Position numbers and translations under genes: made by a program. Positions 5,629-13,455 of a DNA stretch of 15,376 nucleotides are shown here, piece after piece. The notes beneath the pieces were generated by a model, which saw nothing but the letters and a program-made list of their open reading frames with translations, did not search any database and had not been told where the DNA came from. The DNA is from Clostridiales bacterium UBA3758 (GTDB lineage: Bacteria; Bacillota; Clostridia; Oscillospirales; Oscillospiraceae): NCBI GenBank assembly GCA_002371675.1, contig DFGE01000031.1, positions 1 through 15,376 of the forward strand. The letters are read 5' to 3'. Numbering within the stretch: the first letter of the stretch is position 1; every line of letters begins with the position of its first letter.

Positions 5629-5684
5629 GTCACCAAAGCAAACACAGAAAACATAAACACCTAAAAAAAACAGGAGGAAGAAAC

Positions 5685-7163
5685 ATGAAAAAGCTCATCG
5701 CACTGCTCCTCGCACTCGCTATGGTGCTCGCGCTGGCTGCCTGCGGCAATTCCGGCAGCAGCACCGGGGCCGGCACGTCCGCCGAAGGCGGCGACAAGCC
5801 CGCGCAGATCGAAAAGATCCGCATTTACGTCCCCACCTCCGGCAAGTATGACGACATCGACGCCGTCATGGAAAAGGTCAACGAGATCACCCGCGAGAAG
5901 ATCGCCGTGGAAGTCGAGTTCGTTCCCTTCCAGTTTGGCCAGTGGTTCGGCCAGTACTCCCTGTTCCTCAGCGGCACCGAAGACGTTGACATTCTGGTCA
6001 ACTACGGCGGCTTCCTGAACGCCTACTCCCAGGGCGCCTGCTACGATCTGACTGATCTCATACAGCAGTACGGCCAGGACATCATCGCCATGGAAGGCGA
6101 CTACCTCAAGGGCGGCGTGATCGACGGCCGTCAGTACGCGCTCCCCATCTACGCTGTTTACTCCTGGAACATGGGCATCATCTACCGTCAGGATGTGGTT
6201 GAGGAGCTGGGCCTGCAGGATCAGGTAGCGGCCGTGAAGACCATCGAAGACTGGGAGCCCATCCTGGCTGCCGTCAAGGAAGCCAAGCCCGACATGACCC
6301 CCTTTGTCACCAGCAGCGGCAGCACCGCCCCCAACTTCCAGTACGGCACCTGGGACGACCTGGGCAATAAGTACGGCGTTCTGATGAACGGCGGCGAGAC
6401 CAGCGAAGTTGTGAACTTGTTTGAGACCGAAGAGTATGCCCGCCTGTGCAATGTCATGCACGACTGGAACGTGAAGGGCTACTCCAGCAAAGACATCCAG
6501 ACTCAGACCGACGGCTTCACCGTGCTCACCCAGAGCGACGCTGCTTTCTGCACCCTCGGCCAGGTCGACTTCAACACCCCCTTCTACCAGAGCACCACGA
6601 TCGGCAAGCCCATCAACGTTGTCCAGCTTGCTCCCGCTGTGGGCCGCACCTACAACAACGTCACCTACATCGTCATGAGCAACACCAAGCACCCCGAGGC
6701 TGCCATGAAGTTCCTCAACCTCTGGTTCTCCGACATTGAGGTTGGCAACCTGATCAAGTACGGCATTGAGGGTACCCACTACCAGGTCAACGCCGACGGC
6801 ATGGCCGAGTACCTGCCCGGCCAGGACGCCAACTCCTGCACCTACCACATCGGCGCCTCCATCTCCAACGTGAACTCCATCCGCTGGAACACCGAGAATC
6901 CCGACTATGCCCAGCTGCTCATCGACAGCAACACCAATTCCCCGAAGTCCGTGGCCCTCGGCTTCGCCTTCAACACCGAGAACGTCACCAATGAGATCAC
7001 CCAGCTCGACAACGTCTGCGCCAAGTACCAGATCGGTCTCGAGTCCGGCGCGATGGATCCCGCCACCGCCCTGCCCGAGTTCATCCAGGCGCTGAAGGAT
7101 GCCGGCATCGAGAAGGTCATCGCCGAGAAGCAGGCCCAGCTCGACGCCTTCCTCGGCAAGTAA
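5685..7163 (+). CDS. Sugar ABC transporter solute-binding lipoprotein (family 1, DUF3502 C-terminus)
   Basis: This is a 492-residue protein. The N-terminus is a lipoprotein signal, MKKLIALLLALAMVLALAAC, with the lipobox cysteine at 20, followed by a Ser/Gly/Thr linker (21-36). The rest is a family-1 extracellular binding protein. Its last ~130 residues match the DUF3502 region found in LplA/LipO-type proteins (FAFNTENVTNEITQLDNVCAKY and on to the end). It should be anchored on the outer face and deliver an oligosaccharide to the permeases downstream. The start has AGGAGG at 5672-5677. Codon choice is strongly biased to C-ending codons, as for a highly expressed gene. It is the first gene of the operon; a hairpin right after it should favour extra copies of this protein. 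The ligand is not readable from sequence. Confidence 0.93.
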   Translation: MKKLIALLLALAMVLALAACGNSGSSTGAGTSAEGGDKPAQIEKIRIYVPTSGKYDDIDAVMEKVNEITREKIAVEVEFVPFQFGQWFGQYSLFLSGTEDVDILVNYGGFLNAYSQGACYDLTDLIQQYGQDIIAMEGDYLKGGVIDGRQYALPIYAVYSWNMGIIYRQDVVEELGLQDQVAAVKTIEDWEPILAAVKEAKPDMTPFVTSSGSTAPNFQYGTWDDLGNKYGVLMNGGETSEVVNLFETEEYARLCNVMHDWNVKGYSSKDIQTQTDGFTVLTQSDAAFCTLGQVDFNTPFYQSTTIGKPINVVQLAPAVGRTYNNVTYIVMSNTKHPEAAMKFLNLWFSDIEVGNLIKYGIEGTHYQVNADGMAEYLPGQDANSCTYHIGASISNVNSIRWNTENPDYAQLLIDSNTNSPKSVALGFAFNTENVTNEITQLDNVCAKYQIGLESGAMDPATALPEFIQALKDAGIEKVIAEKQAQLDAFLGK

Positions 7164-7183
7164 GAAGTCAAAAAGCCAGTGCA

Positions 7184-7219
7184 AAAAGCGCGTTACAGGA
7201 TCCCCTGCAACGCGCTTTT
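7184..7219 (+). terminator. Intercistronic hairpin between lipoprotein and permease genes
   Basis: AAAAGCGCGTT (7184-7194) pairs with AACGCGCTTTT (7209-7219), and CAGG with CCTG inside, leaving one A/C mismatch. The stem ends in TTTT, a partial terminator that would let some transcripts through. Such elements usually raise binding-protein mRNA above permease mRNA. The next ribosome site begins 4 bp later. Confidence 0.75.
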
Positions 7220-7240
7220 CCAAAAGGAGGATTTATTTCC

Positions 7241-8167
7241 ATGCAGAAGAAAAGCAGCCTCATGAAAAAGCTGAAAAAATACTGGCCGTTTTACTTCCTT
7301 GCCCTGCCCGGCCTGATTTATTTCTTCATCAACAACTACATCCCCATGGGCGGTCTGATTCTGGCCTTTGAGAAATACACGGTCAGCGGCGGCATCTTCG
7401 GCAGCAAGAAGATCGGGTTCCAGAACTTCAAGTTCCTCTTCTCCAATGCCGACGCCTGGATCATGACCCGCAACACCCTGCTCTATAATATCGTGTTCAT
7501 TCTGCTGGGCCTGGTCATCTCGATCCTCACCGCCTATTTCCTGCACGAGCTCAAAAGCAACATGTCCCGCAAGTTCTATCAGACCGTGATCCTGTTCCCG
7601 AGTTTGCTCTCCATCATCATCGTCTCCTATCTGGCCAACGCCCTGCTGGCCGGCGACACGGGCTTCATCAACAACCACATCCTGCTGCCGCTGGGTCTGG
7701 AGCCGATTTCCTTCTACAGCGAAAAGAAATGGTGGCCCTTTATCCTGGTTTTCGTCCACTTCTGGCAGATGACCGGCACCAGCTGCATCCTGTATCTGGC
7801 CAACATGTCCGCCATCGACCCCAGCCTCTATGAGGCGGCCAGCATGGACGGCGCGACCCGTTGGCAGAGCTTCTTCAATATCACTATCCCCTGCCTGGTG
7901 CCCACCATCATCACCCTGACGATCCTGGCCGTGGGCAAGATCTTCAACTCCGACTTCGGTCTGTTCTACCAGGTCCCGATGAACTCCGGCGCGATCATTG
8001 ACGTGACCCAGACCATCGACACCTATGTGTACCGCGGCCTGATGAATACCGCAAACCTGGGCATGAGCGCCGCTGCCTGCTTCTATCAGTCCGTCGTCGG
8101 CTTCTGCCTGGTGATGATCACAAACAGCATGGTTCGCCGCATCAGCAGCGAAAACGCCATGTTCTAA
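7241..8167 (+). CDS. ABC sugar transporter permease, LplB-type
   Basis: This is a 308-residue inner-membrane protein with six probable spans, the first at about 15-33. The loop that docks the ATPase is intact: YEAASMDGATRWQSFFNITIPCL at 197-219, with the E-A-A and G at 204. Sequence flavour (PGLIYFFINNYIPMGGLILAFEKY) is that of the LplB/polygalacturonan-type permeases. It pairs with the next gene to form the channel. AAAGGAGG at 7223-7230 sets the ATG. The next gene follows after 12 bp, its ribosome site overlapping this stop codon, so the two are translated together. Assignment is very secure; substrate unknown. Confidence 0.95.
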   Translation: MQKKSSLMKKLKKYWPFYFLALPGLIYFFINNYIPMGGLILAFEKYTVSGGIFGSKKIGFQNFKFLFSNADAWIMTRNTLLYNIVFILLGLVISILTAYFLHELKSNMSRKFYQTVILFPSLLSIIIVSYLANALLAGDTGFINNHILLPLGLEPISFYSEKKWWPFILVFVHFWQMTGTSCILYLANMSAIDPSLYEAASMDGATRWQSFFNITIPCLVPTIITLTILAVGKIFNSDFGLFYQVPMNSGAIIDVTQTIDTYVYRGLMNTANLGMSAAACFYQSVVGFCLVMITNSMVRRISSENAMF

Positions 8168-8179
8168 GGAGGTACTGTC

Positions 8180-9064
8180 ATGGTTAGAAAAGATACAGGT
8201 TTTCAGGTGTTTTGCCATGTGATTCTGGCGATCATGGCCGTGCTGGTGCTCTTCCCCCTGGCGCTGCTGATCCTCTCGTCCATGTCTTCCGAATCCGATA
8301 TCATCAAATACGGCTATTCCCTGATCCCCAAGAACTTCGATTTCACCGCATATAAGTTTATTTTCAGCGAGGGCAGCGTGTTCCACTCCTATCTGGTCAC
8401 CATTTTTGTGACGCTGGTGGGCACCGTCGCCAGCGTTCTGGTCACCACGATGCTGGCCTACACCCTGACCATCAACGATCTGCCCGGCAGACGGATCCTG
8501 AGCTTCCTGGTGCTCTTCACGATGCTCTTCTCCGGCGGCCTGGTTCCCAGCTACATGATGTGGACCACCATCTTCCACATCAAGAACACTATCTGGGCGC
8601 TCCTGATCCCGAATCTGCTGTGCAGCGCCTTCCACATCATGATCACCCGCTCCTACTTCCAGAACAACATCCCGCCCGCCATTCTGGAGAGCGCCCGCAT
8701 CGACGGCATGAGCGAGTTCGGCATCTTCTTCAAGATCGTGCTTCCGCTGAGTGTGCCCATCATTGCCACCATCGGCTTTATGAAGGCCCTGATGTACTGG
8801 AACGACTGGACCAACAGCCTCTACTACATCACCGACAAGAACCTGGTCGGCATCCAGGCGCTGCTGAACAACATGCTCACCAACGTCCAGTATCTGGCCC
8901 AGTCCATGGACGCTTCCAGCGTTGCCACCGACATGGCCACCGTGCCGTCCCTCTCCATGCGTCTGGCCATCGCGGTCGTCGGCATGCTGCCGATGATCAT
9001 CCTCTACCCGTTCTTCCAGAAATACTACATGAAGGGCCTGACCGTCGGCGCGGTCAAGGGCTAA
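8180..9064 (+). CDS. ABC sugar transporter permease, LplC/YtcP (CarB)-type
   Basis: This is a 294-residue membrane protein with six probable spans. The ATPase-contact loop is LESARIDGMSEFGIFFKIVLPL at 169-190. The C-terminus, YPFFQKYYMKGLTVGAVKG, is the standard ending of this permease subfamily. It is the second half of the channel with the preceding gene. Its ribosome site (TAAGGAGG) includes the stop codon of the first permease, which points to coupled translation and equal amounts. No unusual feature is seen. Confidence 0.95.
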   Translation: MVRKDTGFQVFCHVILAIMAVLVLFPLALLILSSMSSESDIIKYGYSLIPKNFDFTAYKFIFSEGSVFHSYLVTIFVTLVGTVASVLVTTMLAYTLTINDLPGRRILSFLVLFTMLFSGGLVPSYMMWTTIFHIKNTIWALLIPNLLCSAFHIMITRSYFQNNIPPAILESARIDGMSEFGIFFKIVLPLSVPIIATIGFMKALMYWNDWTNSLYYITDKNLVGIQALLNNMLTNVQYLAQSMDASSVATDMATVPSLSMRLAIAVVGMLPMIILYPFFQKYYMKGLTVGAVKG

Positions 9065-9085
9065 GCAGAAAAGGAGAATTGACAA

Positions 9086-10270
9086 ATGGCAGAAGTCAAG
9101 CTGGTAAACATCAAGAAGGTCTATCCCTACGTCAGCGGCGAAGAGAAGAAAAAGAACAAGAAAAAGAGTGCTGACGAACCCGAGAAGAAGAAAGTCAACC
9201 TCCAGATCACGGACGAGGGCGTCGTCGCCGTTCAGGCCTTCAACCTCGACATCAAGGACAAGGAATTCATCGTGCTGGTCGGCCCCTCCGGCTGCGGCAA
9301 GTCCACGACCCTGCGCATGGTGGCGGGCCTGGAAGAGATCAGCGACGGCGAGCTGTACATCGACGGCAAGCTGATGAACGACGTCGCGCCGAAGGACCGC
9401 GACATCGCCATGGTTTTCCAGAACTACGCTCTGTACCCCCACATGACCGTGTATGACAACATGGCCTTCTCCCTGAAGCTGCGCCACACCCCCAAGGATG
9501 AGATCGACAAGAAAGTCCGTGAGGCTGCCGAGATCCTCGATATCACCCAGTACCTCGAGCGCAAGCCCAAGGCTCTGTCCGGCGGCCAGCGCCAGCGTGT
9601 CGCCATCGGCCGCGCCATCGTGCGTGCCCCGAAGGTGATGCTGATGGACGAGCCTCTTAGTAACCTGGACGCCAAGCTCCGTAACGAAATGCGCGCCGAG
9701 ATCATCAAGCTCCGTCAGCGCATCAACACCACGTTTATGTATGTCACCCATGACCAGACCGAGGCCATGACCCTGGGCGACCGCATCGTCATCATGAAGG
9801 ACGGCTACATCCAGCAGATCGGCACGCCCCAGGAAGTGTTCAATCATCCTGCCAACCTGTTCGTCGCCGGCTTCATCGGCATGCCCGTCATGAACTTCTT
9901 TGACGCCGAGCTCAAGCGCGAGGGCGACAAGTTCTTCGTGGAAGTGGGCGGCATCAAGGTCGAGCTCGCCCCCGAGAAGGAAGCTCGCCTTCTGAAGAAC
10001 AACGTGCAGTCTCAGCCTGTTACCCTGGGCGTGCGTCCAGAGCATACGGACGTGGCCGAGCAGGGCATTGCCTCCACGGTGGAAGTCGCGGAAATGATGG
10101 GCTCGAGCGTGCATCTGCACCTGAACGCCGACGGCAAGGACGTCATCGTGATCGTCCCGACCATCGACATGAAGGGCAGCTACAAGCAGGGCGACACCGT
10201 GCACTTCACCTTCGACGGCAAGGTGGCCCATGTCTTCTCCAAGGAGACCGACAAGAACCTCGAGTTCTGA
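9086..10270 (+). CDS. Sugar ABC transporter ATPase, MsmX/UgpC type, with a lysine-rich insert
   Basis: This is a 394-residue cytoplasmic ATPase powering the transporter. Walker A is GPSGCGKST at 66-74, Q-loop Q112, signature LSGGQ at 164-168, Walker B VMLMDEP at 184-190, D-loop SNLD and switch H222. The C-terminal part (about 255-394) is the OB-fold regulatory region (GVRPEHTDV near 315). All catalytic residues are present. The odd part is at about 17-45: between VYPYV and the usual VVAVQAFNLDI lies an extra stretch with KKKNKKK and EKKKVNLQITDEG, which typical MsmX/UgpC proteins lack. LplABC-type transporters often borrow a shared ATPase coded elsewhere; here one is in the operon. The ribosome site is AAGGAG, 10 nt from the ATG. 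Function is very secure, the insert's role unknown. Confidence 0.95.
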   Translation: MAEVKLVNIKKVYPYVSGEEKKKNKKKSADEPEKKKVNLQITDEGVVAVQAFNLDIKDKEFIVLVGPSGCGKSTTLRMVAGLEEISDGELYIDGKLMNDVAPKDRDIAMVFQNYALYPHMTVYDNMAFSLKLRHTPKDEIDKKVREAAEILDITQYLERKPKALSGGQRQRVAIGRAIVRAPKVMLMDEPLSNLDAKLRNEMRAEIIKLRQRINTTFMYVTHDQTEAMTLGDRIVIMKDGYIQQIGTPQEVFNHPANLFVAGFIGMPVMNFFDAELKREGDKFFVEVGGIKVELAPEKEARLLKNNVQSQPVTLGVRPEHTDVAEQGIASTVEVAEMMGSSVHLHLNADGKDVIVIVPTIDMKGSYKQGDTVHFTFDGKVAHVFSKETDKNLEF

Positions 10271-10279
10271 TCCAACTTT

Positions 10280-10315
10280 ACGGCTCCGGCCGGATCCCTC
10301 GACCGGAGCCGTTTT
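10280..10315 (+). terminator. Terminator-like hairpin between the ATPase and GH2 genes
   Basis: ACGGCTCCGG (10280-10289) and CCGGAGCCGT (10303-10312) form a 10-bp perfect stem, followed by a short TTTT run. No new promoter is visible in the 30 bp before the next gene. It therefore probably works as a partial stop, lowering enzyme expression relative to the transporter. Confidence 0.75.
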
Positions 10316-10345
10316 GAAAACTCACTCCGAAAGGAGCAAAAGCGA

Positions 10346-12544
10346 ATGAATAGAATTCCTCTGAACGAGGCCTGGCAGTTCACCAAACTCTCCGAGGGCA
10401 CATATCCTCCTGCGGTCGAGCCCGCGTGGGAGACGGTCACGCTGCCGCATACCTGGTACAACGATAATGATCAATACCACGGTCTGGCCCTCTATTGCAG
10501 AGAGCTGCCTGTCGACCCCGCGTGGGAGAAGGCCTTTCTGGAATTTGATGGCGCCGATCAGCGCTGCCGCGTGTTTGTCAACGGCAGAGGGATCGGCGAA
10601 CACAAGGGCGCCTATGCCCGCTTCCGCCTCCCGGTGCCCGATGAAGCGCTGGAAAGCGGCCTGCTGCGGATCGAGGTACTGCTGGACAACCGGGTTTCCC
10701 CGGATGTCTCCCCCAATTTCGGAGATTTCACGATCTTTGGCGGCCTGTACCGGAATGTGAATCTTCTGGTCACCGGCGAAGACCATTTTGATTATTGCTA
10801 TTACGGCACCGACGGCGTAATCGCCCGCGCAAGCGTACAGGACGACGGCTCCGGCCTGCTTGCACTGGAGCCCCACGTCTGTACGGAGCGGGAAGACGCG
10901 CGCATTTCCTACACCCTGACCGGGCCGGACGGAGAGCTCGCCGCCGAGGGCAGCGCCGCCGCAAACGAGACCTTCTCTTTGCGCGTAGCGGAGCCGAAGC
11001 TCTGGAACGGCAAAAAAGCCCCGAAGCTTTACACGCTCCGCGCCGCCCTGCGCATCGACGGCGAGACGGCCGACGAAACGGTGATCCGTCTCGGCTTCCG
11101 CACCGTCAGCATGAGCCCGGATGACGGCCTGCGCCTCAACGGAGAGCACATGAAGCTCTGCGGCGTAGCCAAGCATCAGGACCGTGCCGGCGTGTTCTCC
11201 GCCGTGAGCAGCGAGCAGATCGACGAGGACTTTGCACTGATCCGCGAGATCGGCGCCAACGCGGTCCGCCTGAGCCACTACCAGCATCCGCAGCACACCT
11301 ACGATCGCTGCGATGAGGACGGCCTGCTCTGCTGGGCGGAAGTCCCCATGCTGAAGATGACGGAGAACGGCGCGCTCTACGCCAACATCGAGCAGCAGCT
11401 TATCGAGCTGGTGCTGCAGAATATCCACCATCCTTCGATCTTCTGCTGGGGGATCCAGAACGAGATCGGCATGTTCCGGGACGCGCCCTTTATGCACGAG
11501 GAGTGCCGGGTGCTGACCGCGCTGGCAAAGCGGCTCGATCCGAACCGGCTTGTGACGGCGGCAAACCTCTATAATGTAAAGCCTGCAAGCCAGCTCAATG
11601 CTATCACCGATATGGTGGGCTACAACCTGTACTTCGGCTGGTACTACGGCGAGATGCCGGACTATTCCAAATACTTGGACAACTACCACGCCCAGCGCCC
11701 GGAAATGCCCCTCGGCATCAGCGAGTACGGCGTGGACTGTAACGTAAAGCTGCACAGCGAGGACCCGAAGGTCAAGGACTACTCCGAGGAATACCAGGCG
11801 CTCTGGCACGAGACGGTCTATCCGATCCTGCAGAGCAAGGACTACCTCTGGGGCAGCTTCATCTGGAACATGTTCGACTTTTCCAGCGACCGGCGCAACG
11901 AGGGCGGCGTGAAATACCTCAACGGCAAGGGCCTCGTCAGCCACGATCGGACGCTGCGGAAGGACGCGTTTTACTACTACAAGGCCAAGTGGTCGGATGA
12001 GCCCTTCGTGCACCTCTGCGCCCGCCGCTTTGTGAAGCGCTGCCGGGAAAAGGTGGACGTGAAGGTCTATACCAATCAGAATGCCGTCACCCTTTTCGTC
12101 AACGATAGGGAGCTGGCGACTGCGCAAAACAATGGAAACGGCACCGTGCTGTTCCGGGATGTGGTGCTGCGCATGGGGGAAAACGTGCTGAAGGCTGTGA
12201 GCGGCGATCTCGCCGATTCTCTGGTTTTTGAGCGCGTGGAGACCGCAGAAGAAAGCTACCGCCTGCCGGAGGAAACGGGCGGCCCGGTGCGAAACTGGTT
12301 TCTCAGCGACGATGAAACCGTGCGGGAGGGCTATCTGTCCATCATGGATACCGCCGAGGACGTGCTGAACGGTGCAAGGAGCGTGCTGGCAAAGTTCGTA
12401 CCGAAGCTGCTGGCCGTGCTCGATTCGGACGTGATCCCCCTGGGTCTGCAGATGAAGAGCATCCTGGAGCGGGAGTGCCAGGACGAGCCGGACACGATCC
12501 TGCAGATCAACAAGGAACTCAATCAAATCAAAAAAGCATTGTAA
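10346..12544 (+). CDS. Glycoside hydrolase family 2 enzyme (beta-galactosidase/beta-glucuronidase-like)
   Basis: This is a 732-residue protein without signal peptide, so it acts in the cytoplasm on imported sugar. Order: sugar-binding jelly roll (about 5-145, with LPHTWYNDND and FTIFGGLYRNVNLL), immunoglobulin-like domain (about 150-255), TIM barrel (about 260-545), beta domain (about 565-630), and a helical tail (about 640-732). The acid/base is E373 in WGIQNE; the nucleophile is E460 in GISEYG. N526-G-K528 fits the N-x-K triplet noted in beta-glucuronidases, but similar triplets also occur in GH2 beta-galactosidases, so the substrate is open. The tail after 640 (NWFLSDDETVREGYL to the end) is an extra helical segment I cannot name. 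AAAGGAG at 10330-10336 sets the ATG. GH2 family membership is certain. Confidence 0.9.
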   Translation: MNRIPLNEAWQFTKLSEGTYPPAVEPAWETVTLPHTWYNDNDQYHGLALYCRELPVDPAWEKAFLEFDGADQRCRVFVNGRGIGEHKGAYARFRLPVPDEALESGLLRIEVLLDNRVSPDVSPNFGDFTIFGGLYRNVNLLVTGEDHFDYCYYGTDGVIARASVQDDGSGLLALEPHVCTEREDARISYTLTGPDGELAAEGSAAANETFSLRVAEPKLWNGKKAPKLYTLRAALRIDGETADETVIRLGFRTVSMSPDDGLRLNGEHMKLCGVAKHQDRAGVFSAVSSEQIDEDFALIREIGANAVRLSHYQHPQHTYDRCDEDGLLCWAEVPMLKMTENGALYANIEQQLIELVLQNIHHPSIFCWGIQNEIGMFRDAPFMHEECRVLTALAKRLDPNRLVTAANLYNVKPASQLNAITDMVGYNLYFGWYYGEMPDYSKYLDNYHAQRPEMPLGISEYGVDCNVKLHSEDPKVKDYSEEYQALWHETVYPILQSKDYLWGSFIWNMFDFSSDRRNEGGVKYLNGKGLVSHDRTLRKDAFYYYKAKWSDEPFVHLCARRFVKRCREKVDVKVYTNQNAVTLFVNDRELATAQNNGNGTVLFRDVVLRMGENVLKAVSGDLADSLVFERVETAEESYRLPEETGGPVRNWFLSDDETVREGYLSIMDTAEDVLNGARSVLAKFVPKLLAVLDSDVIPLGLQMKSILERECQDEPDTILQINKELNQIKKAL

Positions 12545-12549
12545 TTCAA

Positions 12550-12579
12550 AAGGCGCGAGGGGAACCCACTTCGCGCCTT
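12550..12579 (+). terminator. Hairpin between the GH2 and HAD genes
   Basis: AAGGCGCGA (12550-12558) pairs perfectly with TCGCGCCTT (12571-12579) around a 12-nt loop, followed by CTTTA. The U-tract is short, so it is more likely an mRNA-stabilising or partial terminator element within the operon than a full stop. Confidence 0.6.
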
Positions 12580-12600
12580 CTTTAGAAGGGAAGGATCCAA

Positions 12601-13455
12601 ATGGCTTTTACACTGGAGCAATTTCGGAAGAGCAAAGAGTATCTGATCTGCGTGGATTCCGACGGCTGCGCGGTGGACACCATGGACATCAAGCATAAGC
12701 GCTGCTTTGGCCCCTGCCTGGTGGCCGAGTGGGGCCTGGAGCAATGGAAAAATGAGATCCTCGCGCGCTGGGACGAAATCAACCTCTACAGCATGACCCG
12801 CGGCATCAACCGCTTCAAGGGCCTGGCCATGATGCTGGAGGAAGTGAACGAGCGGTTTACGCCGATCGACGGGCTGCCCGCGCTGCGGCGATGGGCGGAC
12901 ACGGCAAAGGAACTCTCGAATCCCGCGCTGGAGGCTGAGATCCGAACAAACGACGCGCCGATCCTCAAAAAGGCCCTGAGCTGGTCCTATGCCGTGAATC
13001 GCGCCATCGCGGCGCTGCCCTGGGAGGTCAAAAAAGCCTTCCCCGGTGTGAAGGAGGGCTTTGAAGCGGTGCGCGCTTTCGCGGATATTGCGGTGGTGTC
13101 CAGCGCCAACCGCGACGCCGTAGAGGAGGAGTGGGAGAAATTCACCCTGCTGCCGCTGGTGGATCTGGTGCTGTGCCAGGACGTGGGCAGCAAGGCTCAC
13201 TGCATCGCGGAACTGAAAAAGAAGGGCTACGCCGCCGATCACATTCTGATGGTGGGTGATGCCCCCGGCGACAAGGCCGCAGCGGAGACAAACGGCGTCT
13301 GGTACTACCCCATCCTGGTCCGCCATGAGGAAGACAGCTGGCGGGAATTCCCCGCGGCAGCCCGGAAGCTGAAGGACGGCAGCTATGCCGCATACGGGGA
13401 AGAGAAAGCAAAAGCGTTTCTGGACAATCTCTCAGGAGGCAAAACACATGGTTGA
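12601..13455 (+). CDS. HAD-superfamily hydrolase, probable sugar phosphatase or phosphomutase
   Basis: This is a 284-residue cytoplasmic protein. HAD motif I is D19-S-D21-G-C (nucleophile D19, helper D21), motif II the serine pair at 167-168 in VVSSAN, motif III K198, motif IV GDAPGD at 219-224. All four catalytic motifs are intact. A cap of about 120 residues lies between motifs I and II (30-145), with RGINRFKG near 67-74. It should remove or move phosphate on a small metabolite. Lying between two glycosidase genes, a phosphorylated sugar or sugar breakdown product is the likely substrate, but this is inferred from context. AAGGGAAGGA precedes the ATG. Its end overlaps the GH3 start by 8 bp, so the two are translationally coupled. 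Phosphatase and beta-phosphoglucomutase-like activity cannot be told apart here. Confidence 0.82.
   Translation: MAFTLEQFRKSKEYLICVDSDGCAVDTMDIKHKRCFGPCLVAEWGLEQWKNEILARWDEINLYSMTRGINRFKGLAMMLEEVNERFTPIDGLPALRRWADTAKELSNPALEAEIRTNDAPILKKALSWSYAVNRAIAALPWEVKKAFPGVKEGFEAVRAFADIAVVSSANRDAVEEEWEKFTLLPLVDLVLCQDVGSKAHCIAELKKKGYAADHILMVGDAPGDKAAAETNGVWYYPILVRHEEDSWREFPAAARKLKDGSYAAYGEEKAKAFLDNLSGGKTHG

Noticed and set aside
5629..5684. Possible riboswitch or leader control of the transporter operon
   Set aside because: The leader is only about 50 nt, A-rich and without stable pairing, too small for a known riboswitch class.
7193..10231. A very long open frame on the minus strand (about 1000 codons) opposite the transporter genes
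   Set aside because: It is opposite three clearly recognised genes. The frame is open because GC-rich, C-ending codons on + rarely give minus-strand stops. Its translation is low-complexity (rich in H, D, G and V) and matches no fold.
10322..12526. A 734-codon minus-strand open frame opposite the GH2 gene
   Set aside because: The + strand has full GH2 catalytic motifs and a ribosome site; the opposite frame has no recognisable domain and arises from the same codon bias.
13385..13447. An earlier ATG for the GH3 gene
   Set aside because: It would add 21 residues coded inside the HAD gene with no ribosome site; the ATG at 13448 has a perfect AGGAGG.
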